Shown: piece by piece, positions 45,045-53,635 of the stretch
How positions within the stretch are numbered: the first letter of the stretch is position 1
Layout: the number at the start of each line of letters is the position of its first letter
Assembly (NCBI GenBank): GCA_947629705.1
Contig: CANREN010000008.1
Span: forward strand, 1-64,000
DNA: 64,000 nt
Source of the DNA: an uncultured Alistipes sp.
Lineage (GTDB): Bacteria > Bacteroidota > Bacteroidia > Bacteroidales > Rikenellaceae
Direction: 5' to 3'
Program-made: the position numbers and the translations under genes
Notes under the pieces: generated by a model
What the model was told of the DNA's origin: nothing
Seen by the model: the letters and a program-made list of their open reading frames with translations, nothing else
The model's database searches: none

Positions 45045-46076
45045 ATGGCAAATTATCAATATACCCCCGCGGATTTCAAGAGCGACCAGGAGGTGCGCTG
45101 GTGCCCCGGATGCGGCGATCACGCCATTCTCAACGCCGTGCAGCGCGCGTTGCCCGAGATCGCCGATGCGACCGATACGCCGCATAACCGGTTTACGTTC
45201 GTATCGGGCATCGGTTGTTCGTCGCGTTTCATCTATTACATGAAGACATTCGGGTTCCACTCCGTGCACGGCCGCGCCAACGCCGTCGCTACGGGTGTGA
45301 AGGTGGCCAATCCCGATCTGGCCGTATGGGTCTGCACGGGCGACGGCGATTCGTTAGCCATCGGCGGAAACCACTTCATCCATGCTATCCGGCGCAACGT
45401 CGATCTGAATGTAATCCTCTTCAACAACGAGATTTACGGGCTTACGAAAGGCCAGTATTCGCCGACCTCGAAATTGGGCAAAATTACCAAAACGTCGCCT
45501 TACGGAACGGTCGAAAAACCGTTCAATCCGGGCGAATTAGTCATCGGTGCCAAGGGAACTTTCTTCGCCCGTTCGGTCGACGTGGAGGTCAATCTGTCGA
45601 AAGAGTGCTTGGTCGCTGCGGCCAAACATCCGGGCATGTCGGTGGTCGAAATGTTGCAGAACTGCGTTATTTTCAACGATAAGACCCATGCGCAGTTTGC
45701 GGGCGACAAGGCCGTGCGCGCCGAGCACACCATTACGCTGCGACACGGCGAAAAGATGCTTTTCGGGGCCGATCATGAGAAAGGGTTGGTTTTCGAGCAG
45801 ATGAAATTGAAGGTCGTAACGGTCGGGCAGGAGGGCTACACGTTGGATAACGTATTGGTTCACGACGCGCACCGGCGCGACACGACCCTGCATTCGATGC
45901 TGGCGGCGATGAAGTATCCCGATTATCCGGTGGCTTTGGGCGTCATTCGCGACGTCGAGGATCCGGTGGTCTATGATGCGGCCGTTCAGCGGCAGGTCGA
46001 GGAGGTGAAGGCCGCCAGCCGCATCCATTGCGTGGACGATCTGTTGCGCTCGGGGGCGACCTGGGAGGTGGAATAG
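45045..46076 (+). CDS. korB: 2-oxoacid:ferredoxin oxidoreductase, beta subunit
   Basis: The thiamine-diphosphate-binding subunit that pairs with KorA. The 343-residue product has RWCPGCGDHAIL (C20, C23), the start of the iron-sulphur and TPP region, and the TPP/Mg motif GDGDSLAIGGNHFIHAIRRN around 98-117, followed by NNEIYGLTKGQ. The translation start lies 4 bases after the korA stop, indicating one operon. A bidirectional terminator follows at 46174. The pair supplies or consumes reduced ferredoxin in anaerobic metabolism. Confidence 0.95.
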   Translation: MANYQYTPADFKSDQEVRWCPGCGDHAILNAVQRALPEIADATDTPHNRFTFVSGIGCSSRFIYYMKTFGFHSVHGRANAVATGVKVANPDLAVWVCTGDGDSLAIGGNHFIHAIRRNVDLNVILFNNEIYGLTKGQYSPTSKLGKITKTSPYGTVEKPFNPGELVIGAKGTFFARSVDVEVNLSKECLVAAAKHPGMSVVEMLQNCVIFNDKTHAQFAGDKAVRAEHTITLRHGEKMLFGADHEKGLVFEQMKLKVVTVGQEGYTLDNVLVHDAHRRDTTLHSMLAAMKYPDYPVALGVIRDVEDPVVYDAAVQRQVEEVKAASRIHCVDDLLRSGATWEVE

Positions 46077-46173
46077 ACCGGCCTGCGACCTCTTTTTGCC
46101 GGTCAGCGAGGGGGCGGTTATTCGACGGGCCCCGTGCAGACGAAAGGCCGATCGCATGAAAAATCGCATGAAA

Positions 46174-46208
46174 AAAGGAGCTGCAAACTTTTTTGCAGCT
46201 CCTTTCGT
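46174..46208. terminator. Bidirectional terminator between korB and lpxB
   Basis: A perfect 14-base stem (46174-46187 with 46192-46205) and 4-base loop, with A and T tracts on either side, between convergent korB and lpxB. It should end both transcripts. Confidence 0.88.
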
Positions 46209-46223
46209 TTCTTTGGGACGGGG

Positions 46224-47351
46224 TTATCGGCGGAGAAATTCGACGATCCGTCGGGCGAACCGGTCGCTTGCGCCCGGGCCGCCGATGATGGTGCGCAGTT
46301 CTTCGAAATCGGCCAGCATACGGGCGCGTTTTTCGCCGCCTTGCAGGATGGCGCGCAGTTCCCGTTCCGGTCGGGCGATGTCGAGGCCCGACTGGATGAT
46401 CTCCGCCACCGATTCCCGCTCGAGATTGAGATTCACTAACGAAACCCACGGCACGTTCAGCACGTAGGGCTGCAGTTTGACCTGAAACCACAGCGTGCGG
46501 TAGACCACGACCTCCGGTATGCCGAGGAGGGCCGTTTCGAGGGTTGCCGTGCCGGAGGTTACGACCGCCGCTTCGGCCGCCGTGAGCGTCTCGTAGGTCC
46601 GGTCGCAGACGTAGCGGATTGAGCTGCCGGCCATGTATTGCTCGTAGAGCGCCCGGTCGAGCCAGTGGACGCCCGCCACGACGAATTGCCGGTCGGGGAA
46701 TTTTTCCGACAGACGGGCCATCAGCGGCAGATTGTCGCGGATCTCTCCGCGTCGGCTGCCCGCCAGCAGGGCGATGATGGGGCGGTCGTCCAGTCCGTTC
46801 TGCTTGCGGAAGGCCTCGGGGGTCGGCAGGGCGGCGCGGCGCGCTTCGATGGCATCCTCCAACGGATTTCCTTCGAAGAGGGCTTGTATACCTTTCCGTG
46901 CGAAGTACTTGCGCTCGAACGGGAAGATAATCAGCAGCAGATCGACGAATCGGCGGATGCTTTCGACGCGCCATTCGCGCCAGGCCCAGACTTTGGGGGC
47001 GATGTAGTAGACGGTGCGGATGCCTTGCGCTTTGGCCCAGCGCGCCATCTTCATGTTGAAGCCCGGGTAATCGACCAGGATCAACGCATCGGGGGCGTAG
47101 GCCGCGACATCCGCCTGACATTCCTGCATCTGCCGACGGATGGTTCGCAGATTCTTGAGCACCTGGACGATGCCGAAGAACGAGGTTTCGCGGTAGTGCT
47201 TCGCCAAATTTTCCGCTCCGCCCGCCTCCGCCATCCAATCGCCGCCCCAGAATCGGAATCGGGCTTCGGGATCGGCTTTTTGCAGCCCTTTTATGAGGTT
47301 CGCGCCGTGCAGGTCGCCCGACGGTTCACCGGCTAACAGATAGTATTTCAT
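46224..47351 (-). CDS. lpxB: Lipid-A-disaccharide synthase
   Basis: Joins UDP-diacylglucosamine and lipid X to form the lipid A disaccharide at the inner membrane. The 375-residue product starts MKYYLLAGEPSGDLHGANL and shows DYPGFNMKMARWAK, YYIAPKVWAWREWR, LLAGSRRGEI and TSGTATLE, the signatures of LpxB. ATG 47351 is used; an in-frame GTG lies 24 bases upstream and would overlap trmD. It is the last gene of an MBL hydrolase-trmD-lpxB row. Confidence 0.95.
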   Translation of the reverse strand: MKYYLLAGEPSGDLHGANLIKGLQKADPEARFRFWGGDWMAEAGGAENLAKHYRETSFFGIVQVLKNLRTIRRQMQECQADVAAYAPDALILVDYPGFNMKMARWAKAQGIRTVYYIAPKVWAWREWRVESIRRFVDLLLIIFPFERKYFARKGIQALFEGNPLEDAIEARRAALPTPEAFRKQNGLDDRPIIALLAGSRRGEIRDNLPLMARLSEKFPDRQFVVAGVHWLDRALYEQYMAGSSIRYVCDRTYETLTAAEAAVVTSGTATLETALLGIPEVVVYRTLWFQVKLQPYVLNVPWVSLVNLNLERESVAEIIQSGLDIARPERELRAILQGGEKRARMLADFEELRTIIGGPGASDRFARRIVEFLRR

Positions 47352-47371
47352 TTCGTTGCGGTGTTTCGGAT

Positions 47372-48052
47372 TCACTCTTTTTCAAGCAGATCGGGGCGCA
47401 GCCGCTGCGTCCGTTCGAGCGCCTGGGCCTCCTGCCACCTGGCGATTTCTGCGAAATTGCCCGACAGCAGGACGTCCGGCACGCGCCAGCCCCTAAATTC
47501 GGCCGGACGGGTGTAGTCCGGTGCCGAGAGGAGATTGTCCTGGAACGAATCGGTCAGGGCCGACGTCTCGTCCCCGATGGCTCCCGGGAGGATGCGCACC
47601 ACCGAATCGGCGATGATGCAGGCGGCCAGTTCGCCTCCCGTCAGCACATAGTCGCCGATGGAGATTTCGCGCGTAATCAGATGTTCGCGGATGCGGTAGT
47701 CGATGCCTTTGTAATGGCCGCACAGGATGATGATGTTTCCCAACGTCGAGAGCCGGTTGGCTTCGTGCTGGTTGTAGGGGATGCCGTCGGGCGAGGTGTA
47801 GATGATTTCGTCGTAAGTGCGCTCCGTTTGCAGCTTCTCGACCGATTCGAATACCGGTTCGCACTTCATGACCATGCCCGCTTCGCCGCCGAACGGATAG
47901 TCGTCGGTGGTTTTGCGCTTGTCGTGGGCGTAGTCGCGGAGGTTGTGGACGACGATTTCGACGAGCCCCTTTTGTTGGGCCCGTTTCAGAATGGATTCGT
48001 TGAGCGGCGAGGTCAGCAGTTCGGGAACGACGGTCAGTATATCGATGCGCAT
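47372..48052 (-). CDS. trmD: tRNA (guanine-N1)-methyltransferase
   Basis: Methylates G37 of tRNAs to prevent frameshifting. The 226-residue product starts [13 protein letters not shown] and has the SPOUT trefoil-knot region ([13 protein letters not shown], then [15 protein letters not shown]), plus [15 protein letters not shown] and the C-terminal domain. Only the part from ATG 48052 is family-like; the frame is open further upstream but overlaps the MBL hydrolase. Five bases separate it from that gene and 20 from lpxB, so the three are probably one transcript. Confidence 0.96.
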   Translation of the reverse strand: MRIDILTVVPELLTSPLNESILKRAQQKGLVEIVVHNLRDYAHDKRKTTDDYPFGGEAGMVMKCEPVFESVEKLQTERTYDEIIYTSPDGIPYNQHEANRLSTLGNIIILCGHYKGIDYRIREHLITREISIGDYVLTGGELAACIIADSVVRILPGAIGDETSALTDSFQDNLLSAPDYTRPAEFRGWRVPDVLLSGNFAEIARWQEAQALERTQRLRPDLLEKE

Positions 48053-48057
48053 GGGGT

Positions 48058-48726
48058 CTATTGCCGGTAGTTCACCTCGTCGTTGAGCACTTCGACGATG
48101 AACGGGTTGTACATGGTTTCGTGTCCGAGATCGGTTTCGGGGCCGTGGCCCGGAAAGATTTTCACCTCGTCGCCGAGCGGCAGGATGCGATCCATGATGG
48201 AGCGCATGATCCACGAATAGTCGCCGCCCGGGAGATCGGTTCGGCCGATGCTTTCGCGGAAGAGCGTGTCGCCCGTGAAGAGCGACTTCGATTCGGGTTC
48301 GTAGAGGGCCGCGTGGCCCGGCGTATGGCCGGGCGTGGGGATGATTTGCAGCGTCGTGCGTCCGAACCGCACTTCGGACATCGTATCTAAATCGACATCG
48401 CCGAGGGGCAGCGTTCCGACCCGAACGCCGAATACCGAACCGCTCGCCGAGGCTCCTTCCAGCAGGAAACGGTCTTTGAACGACACGGCGAACGGGATGC
48501 CGTAGCGCTGTTTGACATGCGCCACGCCCAACGTATGGTCGAAATGGCCGTGGGTATTCACGGCCATCACCGGATGCAGCGCGTGTTCGGCGATGAAGTT
48601 GTCCAGGGTGGCGTCTTCGCGGGGCGAGGCGTTTCCGGCGTCGATGATGACGCAATCGGCCGTATCGTCCCAGACGATGTAGGTATTTTCCTGGATCGGA
48701 TTGAAGGTCAGCGCAGCGATTTTCAT
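48058..48726 (-). CDS. Metallo-beta-lactamase fold hydrolase (glyoxalase II-like)
   Basis: A 222-residue MBL-fold metal hydrolase. Metal ligands are seen in THGHFDH (58-64), [28 protein letters not shown] and FPGHGP. This pattern matches the YcbL/GloB-like group that hydrolyses thioesters such as S-lactoylglutathione, though the true substrate in a glutathione-poor anaerobe is unclear. Promoter repeat copy D carries TATCTTTG at 48758-48765, 31 bases before the ATG. It heads the row with trmD and lpxB. Confidence 0.9.
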   Translation of the reverse strand: MKIAALTFNPIQENTYIVWDDTADCVIIDAGNASPREDATLDNFIAEHALHPVMAVNTHGHFDHTLGVAHVKQRYGIPFAVSFKDRFLLEGASASGSVFGVRVGTLPLGDVDLDTMSEVRFGRTTLQIIPTPGHTPGHAALYEPESKSLFTGDTLFRESIGRTDLPGGDYSWIMRSIMDRILPLGDEVKIFPGHGPETDLGHETMYNPFIVEVLNDEVNYRQ

Positions 48727-48757
48727 GAGTTTTGTGTTTTGCGGAGATAGTCCGACA

Positions 48758-48830
48758 CAAAGATACGAATAAGCGAGTGCAAAAAAGCAAACTTGTTTGC
48801 TTTTTTTTGTCGGGGCGGAGTATCTCCGGC
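48758..48830 (-). repeat. Dispersed promoter repeat, copy D (drives the MBL hydrolase)
   Basis: On the minus strand: GGAGATACTCCGCCCCGAC, a 12-base hairpin (AAAAAAGCAAAC and complement, 48781-48806), GCACTCGCTTATTCG, then TATCTTTG (48758-48765). The distal block GATACTCCG-C-CCGAC is shared with copy C, of which it is the inverted neighbour. The proximal half differs from copies A-C, so it is a variant of the same design. Confidence 0.7.
48781..48806. terminator. A/T-flanked hairpin inside repeat copy D
   Basis: AAAAAAGCAAAC (48781-48792), TT, and its complement GTTTGCTTTTTT (48795-48806) form a 12-base stem with T tracts. It has the look of an intrinsic terminator but lies between divergent genes, so it may act as an insulator or be part of the repeat's structure. 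Confidence 0.5.
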
Positions 48831-48855
48831 GCAGCCGAGGATACTCCGCCCCGAC
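48809..48855. repeat. 47-base G+C palindrome joining repeat copies C and D
   Basis: Arms 48809-48824 and 48840-48855 (GTCGGGGCGGAGTATC and complement) pair perfectly over 16 bases and continue imperfectly inward. It arises from the head-to-head arrangement of copies C and D. Confidence 0.85.
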
Positions 48856-48902
48856 ATAATCAAGCTATTGCTTGCTTCTGCTCTCGACTTTTCGTACCTT
48901 TG
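48833..48902 (+). repeat. Dispersed promoter repeat, copy C (drives rlmD)
   Basis: Blocks in order on the plus strand: GCCGAGGATACTCCGCCCCG, ATAATCAAGCTATTGCTTGC, TTCTGCTCTCGACTTTTCG, then TACCTTTG (48895-48902), 19 bases ahead of the rlmD ATG. It is very close to copy B over its whole length. Confidence 0.82.
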
Positions 48903-48921
48903 CCCCGTTAAACCGAATCTC

Positions 48922-50349
48922 ATGGCAAGAAAAAAAGCGAATTATCCGCTGATCGAGGGGCTCGAAATCACGACGCTCGCCGCCGAGGGCAAGGCGATGG
49001 GCCGCTGGAACGAGGTCGTCGTGTTCGTCCCGATGACCGTCCCGGGCGATGTCGTCGATGTGCAGATCCGCTGCAAGCGCCGTCGTTACATGGAGGGATA
49101 CGTCGTCCGTTACGTGCGGAAATCCCCGAAGCGTGCCGAGCCGTTCTGCGAACATTTCGGCATCTGCGGCGGTTGCAAATGGCAAAGTCTGCCCTACGAC
49201 GAGCAGCTGGCTTTCAAGACCGCCCAGGTGCGCGACCAGCTCACCCGCATCGGGAAGATCGAATTGCCCGAGATCGCTCCTTGTTTGGGATCGGCCCGGA
49301 CACAATTCTATCGCAACAAGTTGGAATTTACTTTCGCCGACCGCCGGTGGCTGACGCGCGAGGAGATTGCCGCCGAGGACCGGCTCGAAGCCGGGCCCGC
49401 CGCAGGATTCCATCTTCCCGACCGGTTCGACAAGGTGTTGGACATTCGCAAATGCTGGCTGCAGCCCGACCCGTCGAACGGCATCCGCTCGGAGGTCAAA
49501 CGCTTCTGCCTCGAACACGGCTACACGTTTCACAACGCCCGCGAGCATACGGGTTTGATGCGCAATCTGACCGTGCGTACTGCTTCGACCGGCGAAGTGA
49601 TGGCTGTCGCGGTCTTCGGTGCGGACGACCGTCCGAAGATCCATGCCTTGCTGGATCATCTTGCGGGTGCGTTCCCCGAAATCACCTCGCTGTTCTACGT
49701 CGTCAATACGAAGCTCAACGACTCGACGGCCGATCTCGACCCCGTGCTTTACCGCGGCAAAGACCATATTGTCGAGGAGATGGAGGGGCTGCGCTTCAAG
49801 GTGGGGCCGAAATCCTTCTATCAGACCAATTCGGCCCAGGCTTACGAACTTTACAAGGTGGCCCGTTCGTTCGCCGATCCGAAACCCTCCGAGGTGCTCT
49901 ACGACCTCTATACCGGTACGGGCACCATCGCCAACTTCTGCGCTTCGCGCTGTGCCCGCGTCGTGGGGATCGAATACGTCCCCGAGGCGGTCGCCGATGC
50001 ACGGATCAACTCGGAGTTGAACGGGATCGGCAACACGGCTTTCTATGCGGGCGACATGAAAGAGGTGCTGAACGACGACTTCGTAAAAGCGAACGGCCGT
50101 CCCGACGTCATCATGCTCGATCCGCCGCGGGCCGGGGTCGACGAGCCGGTTCTTGAGGCGATTCGGCGGGCCGCACCGTCGCGGATCGTCTATGTGAGCT
50201 GCAATCCTGCCACGCAGGCGCGCGATTTGGCCCTGCTCGATGCCGATTACCGGGTTGCCGCGGTGCAGCCGGTCGATATGTTCCCCCATACGCACCACGT
50301 GGAGAATGTCGTGAAACTCGTGCGCCGCGCTGCCGATTCCCGACCGTAG
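48922..50349 (+). CDS. rlmD: 23S rRNA (uracil-5-)-methyltransferase
   Basis: A SAM-dependent m5U methyltransferase of the RlmD/RumA group. The 475-residue product begins MARKKANYPLIEGLEI and has a TRAM domain, an iron-sulphur cysteine cluster (C76, C82, C85 in CEHFGICGGC), SAM motif YDLYTGTGTIANF, DPPRAG, and the nucleophile cysteine in VSCNPATQARDL. The longer in-frame start at 48793 lies within the repeat and is rejected. In species with one such gene the enzyme may modify both known 23S positions, so target U1939 is inferred. A ZIP transporter gene follows after 27 bases. Confidence 0.93.
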   Translation: MARKKANYPLIEGLEITTLAAEGKAMGRWNEVVVFVPMTVPGDVVDVQIRCKRRRYMEGYVVRYVRKSPKRAEPFCEHFGICGGCKWQSLPYDEQLAFKTAQVRDQLTRIGKIELPEIAPCLGSARTQFYRNKLEFTFADRRWLTREEIAAEDRLEAGPAAGFHLPDRFDKVLDIRKCWLQPDPSNGIRSEVKRFCLEHGYTFHNAREHTGLMRNLTVRTASTGEVMAVAVFGADDRPKIHALLDHLAGAFPEITSLFYVVNTKLNDSTADLDPVLYRGKDHIVEEMEGLRFKVGPKSFYQTNSAQAYELYKVARSFADPKPSEVLYDLYTGTGTIANFCASRCARVVGIEYVPEAVADARINSELNGIGNTAFYAGDMKEVLNDDFVKANGRPDVIMLDPPRAGVDEPVLEAIRRAAPSRIVYVSCNPATQARDLALLDADYRVAAVQPVDMFPHTHHVENVVKLVRRAADSRP

Positions 50350-50376
50350 CACCTTTTTTGTACGTTGCCCGAAGCG

Positions 50377-51180
50377 ATGGAACAACAGTCGATGATCCTT
50401 CCGTTTTTGCTGACGCTCGGCGCCGGTCTGGCGACCGGCATCGGCAGCGCCGTCGCCTTCTTCGCCAAACGTACGAACAGACGGCTGCTTTCGTTTTCGC
50501 TCGGCTTGTCGGGCGGGGTGATGGTTTACGTCTCGTTCGTCGAGCTGTTCGCACAGGCCGGTGCGGCGCTTTCCGAGGTGTGGCCCGGACGGATGGGGCA
50601 GTTCCTTACGGTGGCCGCTTTCTTTGCCGGCATCCTGTCGATCGGCATCATCGACCGCATCGTTCCGTCGGTCGAGAATCCGCACGAGGCGCACCTCGTC
50701 GAGGAGATGAAGCGACGTCCGCACAATCCGAAACTCATGCGCATGGGGCTCGTAACGGCGCTGGCCATCGCCATCCATAATTTCCCCGAGGGCATCGCCA
50801 CCTTCACCGCCGCGATGGACAACCGTACCTTGGGCGTCGCCATCGCCGCGGCGATCGCGATCCACAACATTCCGGAGGGTATCGCCGTCTCGGTGCCGGT
50901 GTTTTATGCCACGGGCAACCGAAAAAAGGCCTTTTTGTTGTCGCTGCTGTCGGGATTGGCCGAACCGGTCGGCGCCTTGCTGGCCTGGGCGGTGCTGATG
51001 CCCTTTATGACCCCCACATTGATGGGATGCGTGCTGGCGGGCGTCGCCGGAATCATGGTCTTCATCTCCATCGACGAGCTGTTGCCCGCCGCCCGCGAAT
51101 ACGGTGAGGCCCATACGGCGATTTACGGGGTCGTGTCGGGCATGGCCTTGATGGCCGTCAGCTTATTGATGTTGAAATAA
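50377..51180 (+). CDS. zupT: ZIP-family metal transporter
   Basis: An inner-membrane importer of Zn2+ and other divalent metals. The 267-residue product has eight likely transmembrane segments and the two paired motifs HNFPEGIA and HNIPEGIA in segments 4 and 5 that form the metal site. The segment between TM3 and TM4 is rich in His/Arg/Glu (ENPHEAHLVEEMKRRPHN). Family resemblance is closest to ZupT. ATG 50377 is preferred to an in-frame TTG 12 bases before it. It lies 27 bases after rlmD and 12 bases before a Ca2+/Na+ antiporter, so the two cation transporters are probably co-transcribed. Confidence 0.92.
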   Translation: MEQQSMILPFLLTLGAGLATGIGSAVAFFAKRTNRRLLSFSLGLSGGVMVYVSFVELFAQAGAALSEVWPGRMGQFLTVAAFFAGILSIGIIDRIVPSVENPHEAHLVEEMKRRPHNPKLMRMGLVTALAIAIHNFPEGIATFTAAMDNRTLGVAIAAAIAIHNIPEGIAVSVPVFYATGNRKKAFLLSLLSGLAEPVGALLAWAVLMPFMTPTLMGCVLAGVAGIMVFISIDELLPAAREYGEAHTAIYGVVSGMALMAVSLLMLK

Positions 51181-51192
51181 TCGTATGGTTTT

Positions 51193-52149
51193 ATGACGAT
51201 TCTTTATTTGTTGCTCGGCCTCGCTCTGATTATCGGCGGGGCCAATTTCCTGACCGACGGTTCGGCTGCCGTGGCCCAACGTTTCCGCGTTCCGGAATTC
51301 ATCATCGGATTGACGGTCATCGCCGTCGGGACATCGACCCCCGAACTGGTCGTTTCGGTGCTCTCCGCGATCGCCGGAAAGACCGATGTGGCGATCGGCA
51401 ATGTGGTCGGTTCCAACCTCTTCAATGTTTTCGTGATCGTCGGCATCTGCGCCCTGATCCGGCCGCTGCCGCTGACCTCGGGCAATATCCGGCGCGATAT
51501 TCCTTTCGGAATGATCGGTGCGCTGCTGCTGTTGTTCGTGGCTTGCGACCGGATGCTCGGGCTCGGCGATGCAGACCGCATCGGTCGGGCCGAAGGCATC
51601 GGTATGTTCGTGTTGTACATTTTGTTGATGCGGTACACGGTGCGGCATACGGAGCGGCCGGCAGCGGAGGAGCATCCGTCCGATGAAAAACCGCCCATGC
51701 GGTTGTGGCTCGCTGTCGTGATGATTGTCGGCGGATTGGGCGCCTTGATCGGCGGCGGCGAACTCTTCCTCGATGGGGCGACCCGGATCGCCCGCAGCTT
51801 GGGCGTGAGCGAATCGGTCATCGCCATTACGCTCGTCGCCGGAGGCACCTCCCTGCCCGAATTGGCTTCGTCGGTCGTGTCGTTGCTGAAGGGTCGGGCC
51901 GAAATGGCTTTGGGCAACGTGATCGGCTCGAATATCGCCAATATCCTGTTGATTCTGGGCTTGAGTGCGACCATCCGCCCGCTTTCGTTGGGCAGCATCA
52001 CGATCGTCGACGTGTCGATGGTGGTGTTGAGTGCGGCGGTGCTCTTCGTGGCGGCCTTCACCTTCCGCCGCAAGGCGATCGACCGTGCGGAAGGGGCGAT
52101 TTTCCTGGCGATTTATATTGCTTATCTCGCTTACCTGCTCAACAAGTAG
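51193..52149 (+). CDS. Calcium/sodium antiporter (CaCA family)
   Basis: An inner-membrane Ca2+/Na+ (or H+) exchanger related to YrbG. The 318-residue product has two homologous halves, each with about five hydrophobic segments and an alpha repeat: AVGTSTPELVVS in the first and AGGTSLPELASS in the second, the ion-binding signature. Each half also has GNVVGSN or GNVIGSN. The last 19 bases overlap the 3' end of convergent mutY. Transport direction and ion are inferred from the family. Confidence 0.92.
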   Translation: MTILYLLLGLALIIGGANFLTDGSAAVAQRFRVPEFIIGLTVIAVGTSTPELVVSVLSAIAGKTDVAIGNVVGSNLFNVFVIVGICALIRPLPLTSGNIRRDIPFGMIGALLLLFVACDRMLGLGDADRIGRAEGIGMFVLYILLMRYTVRHTERPAAEEHPSDEKPPMRLWLAVVMIVGGLGALIGGGELFLDGATRIARSLGVSESVIAITLVAGGTSLPELASSVVSLLKGRAEMALGNVIGSNIANILLILGLSATIRPLSLGSITIVDVSMVVLSAAVLFVAAFTFRRKAIDRAEGAIFLAIYIAYLAYLLNK

Positions 52150-53165
52150 CGTTCCAGCAGACGCGATACGGCGTAGTCGCCCACTTCGGCGGCCGGTACC
52201 GCACAGGCGGCGGCTTCGGGCGTGAAGGCCGTTACTCCGATCCGATAGACCGTTGCGAAAATCAGCTGGTGGGAGAGTGGGTGCTTCGGCAGGTCGACCT
52301 TTTCGAACAGTTTCCAATCGCTTCCGACCCATCGGCGGAATGCTTCCGTCGCGTAGAGTTCCGGAGCGGCGAGATCGCTCTCCACGAGCGGAAATTCGTA
52401 CAATCCCTGCCAGATGTCGCCGGCGCCCCGCCGACGCAGGACGGTGCGATCGCCGCAGACGATATGCATGTAGTGGAACCGGCGGCTGCGTATCTTGGCC
52501 GCACTCTTTTTGACGGGGCGTTCGGCGACGGTTCCGGCCGCTCGTGCGGCACATTGCTCCGCCAGCGGACAGACGTCGCAGCGGGGTTGGGCCGGCGTAC
52601 AGAGCGTCGCCCCGAAATCCATGACGGCTTGATTGTAGGCGGACGGCCGCGCTTTGCCGAGCGTCTCTTGCGCAAGTGCGGCGAAGATCTTCCGGCCCGC
52701 ACCCGTGTCGATCGGTTCGGCGATGTCGTAGAGCCGTGCCAGCACGCGATAGACATTCCCGTCGACCACGGCGCAGGGCAGGTCGTAGGCCAACGAACAG
52801 ATAGCCGCCGCCGTGTAGTCGCCCACGCCGCGCAGCGACCGAACCGCTTCGAATGTATCGGGAAAGTGGCCGCCGAACTCCGTCATCACTTGTCGGGCCG
52901 CCGCATGGAGGTTGCGTGCCCGGCTGTAATAACCGAGGCCCTGCCACAGTTTCAGCACGGTGTCTTCGTCGGCTGCGGCGAGCGACGCGACGTCGGGGAA
53001 GCGCTCCGTGAAACGCAGGTAGTAGTTCCAGCCTTGCGCCACGCGGGTTTGTTGCAGGATCACTTCCGACAGCCAGATGCGATAGGGATCGCGCGTCGCG
53101 CGCCACGGCAGCGAACGGCCGTTGCGGTCGTACCAGTCGGTCAGTATGTCGGCGACGGCGGGCAT
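52131..53165 (-). CDS. mutY: A/G-specific adenine glycosylase
   Basis: Removes adenine mispaired with 8-oxoguanine. The 344-residue product shows E34 (SEVILQQTRV) and D135 (VVDGNVYRV) of the active site, the helix-hairpin-helix segment LRGVGDYTAA, and four iron-sulphur ligands C189, C196, C199 and C205 (CxxxxxxCxxCxxxxxC). The C-terminal NUDIX-like 8-oxoG-recognition domain is present (HYMHIVCGDRTVLRRR onward). The 3' end overlaps the antiporter gene by 19 bases on the opposite strand. TATTTTTG lies at 53193-53200 (minus strand), 27 bases before the ATG. Confidence 0.95.
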   Translation of the reverse strand: MPAVADILTDWYDRNGRSLPWRATRDPYRIWLSEVILQQTRVAQGWNYYLRFTERFPDVASLAAADEDTVLKLWQGLGYYSRARNLHAAARQVMTEFGGHFPDTFEAVRSLRGVGDYTAAAICSLAYDLPCAVVDGNVYRVLARLYDIAEPIDTGAGRKIFAALAQETLGKARPSAYNQAVMDFGATLCTPAQPRCDVCPLAEQCAARAAGTVAERPVKKSAAKIRSRRFHYMHIVCGDRTVLRRRGAGDIWQGLYEFPLVESDLAAPELYATEAFRRWVGSDWKLFEKVDLPKHPLSHQLIFATVYRIGVTAFTPEAAACAVPAAEVGDYAVSRLLERYLLSR

Positions 53166-53192
53166 GGATGCGGGTGATAACGAATTTCGGAA

Positions 53193-53200
53193 CAAAAATA
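53193..53200 (-). promoter_or_regulatory. -7 box of mutY
   Basis: Minus-strand TATTTTTG, 27 bases before the mutY ATG. Confidence 0.55.
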
Positions 53201-53264
53201 CGATTTTTTCCGTTTCGGAATCAAATTTGAAGCATTCGCCGTATCATAGAATGGCTGAAAGCGT

Positions 53265-53567
53265 ATGGAAAAACATTGCAATCTCGTGAACAACACCTCC
53301 GAAAGCCGGTACGAAATGGAGGTGGAGGGCCAGAAGGCCTATGTCGATTATCGCACCTATCCCGATTATGTCGAGTTGACCTACACCTATGTGCCCGAAT
53401 CGTGCCGGGACGAACAGGTGGGCGGCAAGTTGGTCGAATCCGTCCTGGAACATGTGCGTGCCCAGCGGTTGAAGGTGATTCCGCGATGCGGGTTCATCGC
53501 TCGATGGATCATGCGGCATCCCGAATGGGATGGGATCGTCGCGACCGAAACGGTCTGGGAGGAGTAA
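53265..53567 (+). CDS. Small GNAT-family N-acetyltransferase
   Basis: A 100-residue single-domain protein of the short YidJ/YjdJ-like GNAT group (COG2388). The core reads YVDYRTYPDYVELTYTYVPES, followed by the acetyl-CoA loop region EQVGGKLVESVLEHVRAQRLKV and the end VIPRCGFIARWIMRHPEW, which matches the usual PxC/SPFxxxYxxxHPEY ending of this group. The substrate is unknown. It stands alone between divergent mutY and convergent gpmA; no good promoter box was found. Confidence 0.88.
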   Translation: MEKHCNLVNNTSESRYEMEVEGQKAYVDYRTYPDYVELTYTYVPESCRDEQVGGKLVESVLEHVRAQRLKVIPRCGFIARWIMRHPEWDGIVATETVWEE

Positions 53568-53635
53568 AAAACGCGACCGGTTTCGGGCGATCCGACCCGA
53601 GCCCTTCGCCGAGGCGGGCCCCAATTCGGGCTCGC

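Noticed and set aside
48865..51114. A 749-codon antisense frame across rlmD and the ZIP transporter gene
   Set aside because: Both plus-strand genes are unambiguous; the antisense product is repetitive in His/Arg/Gly.
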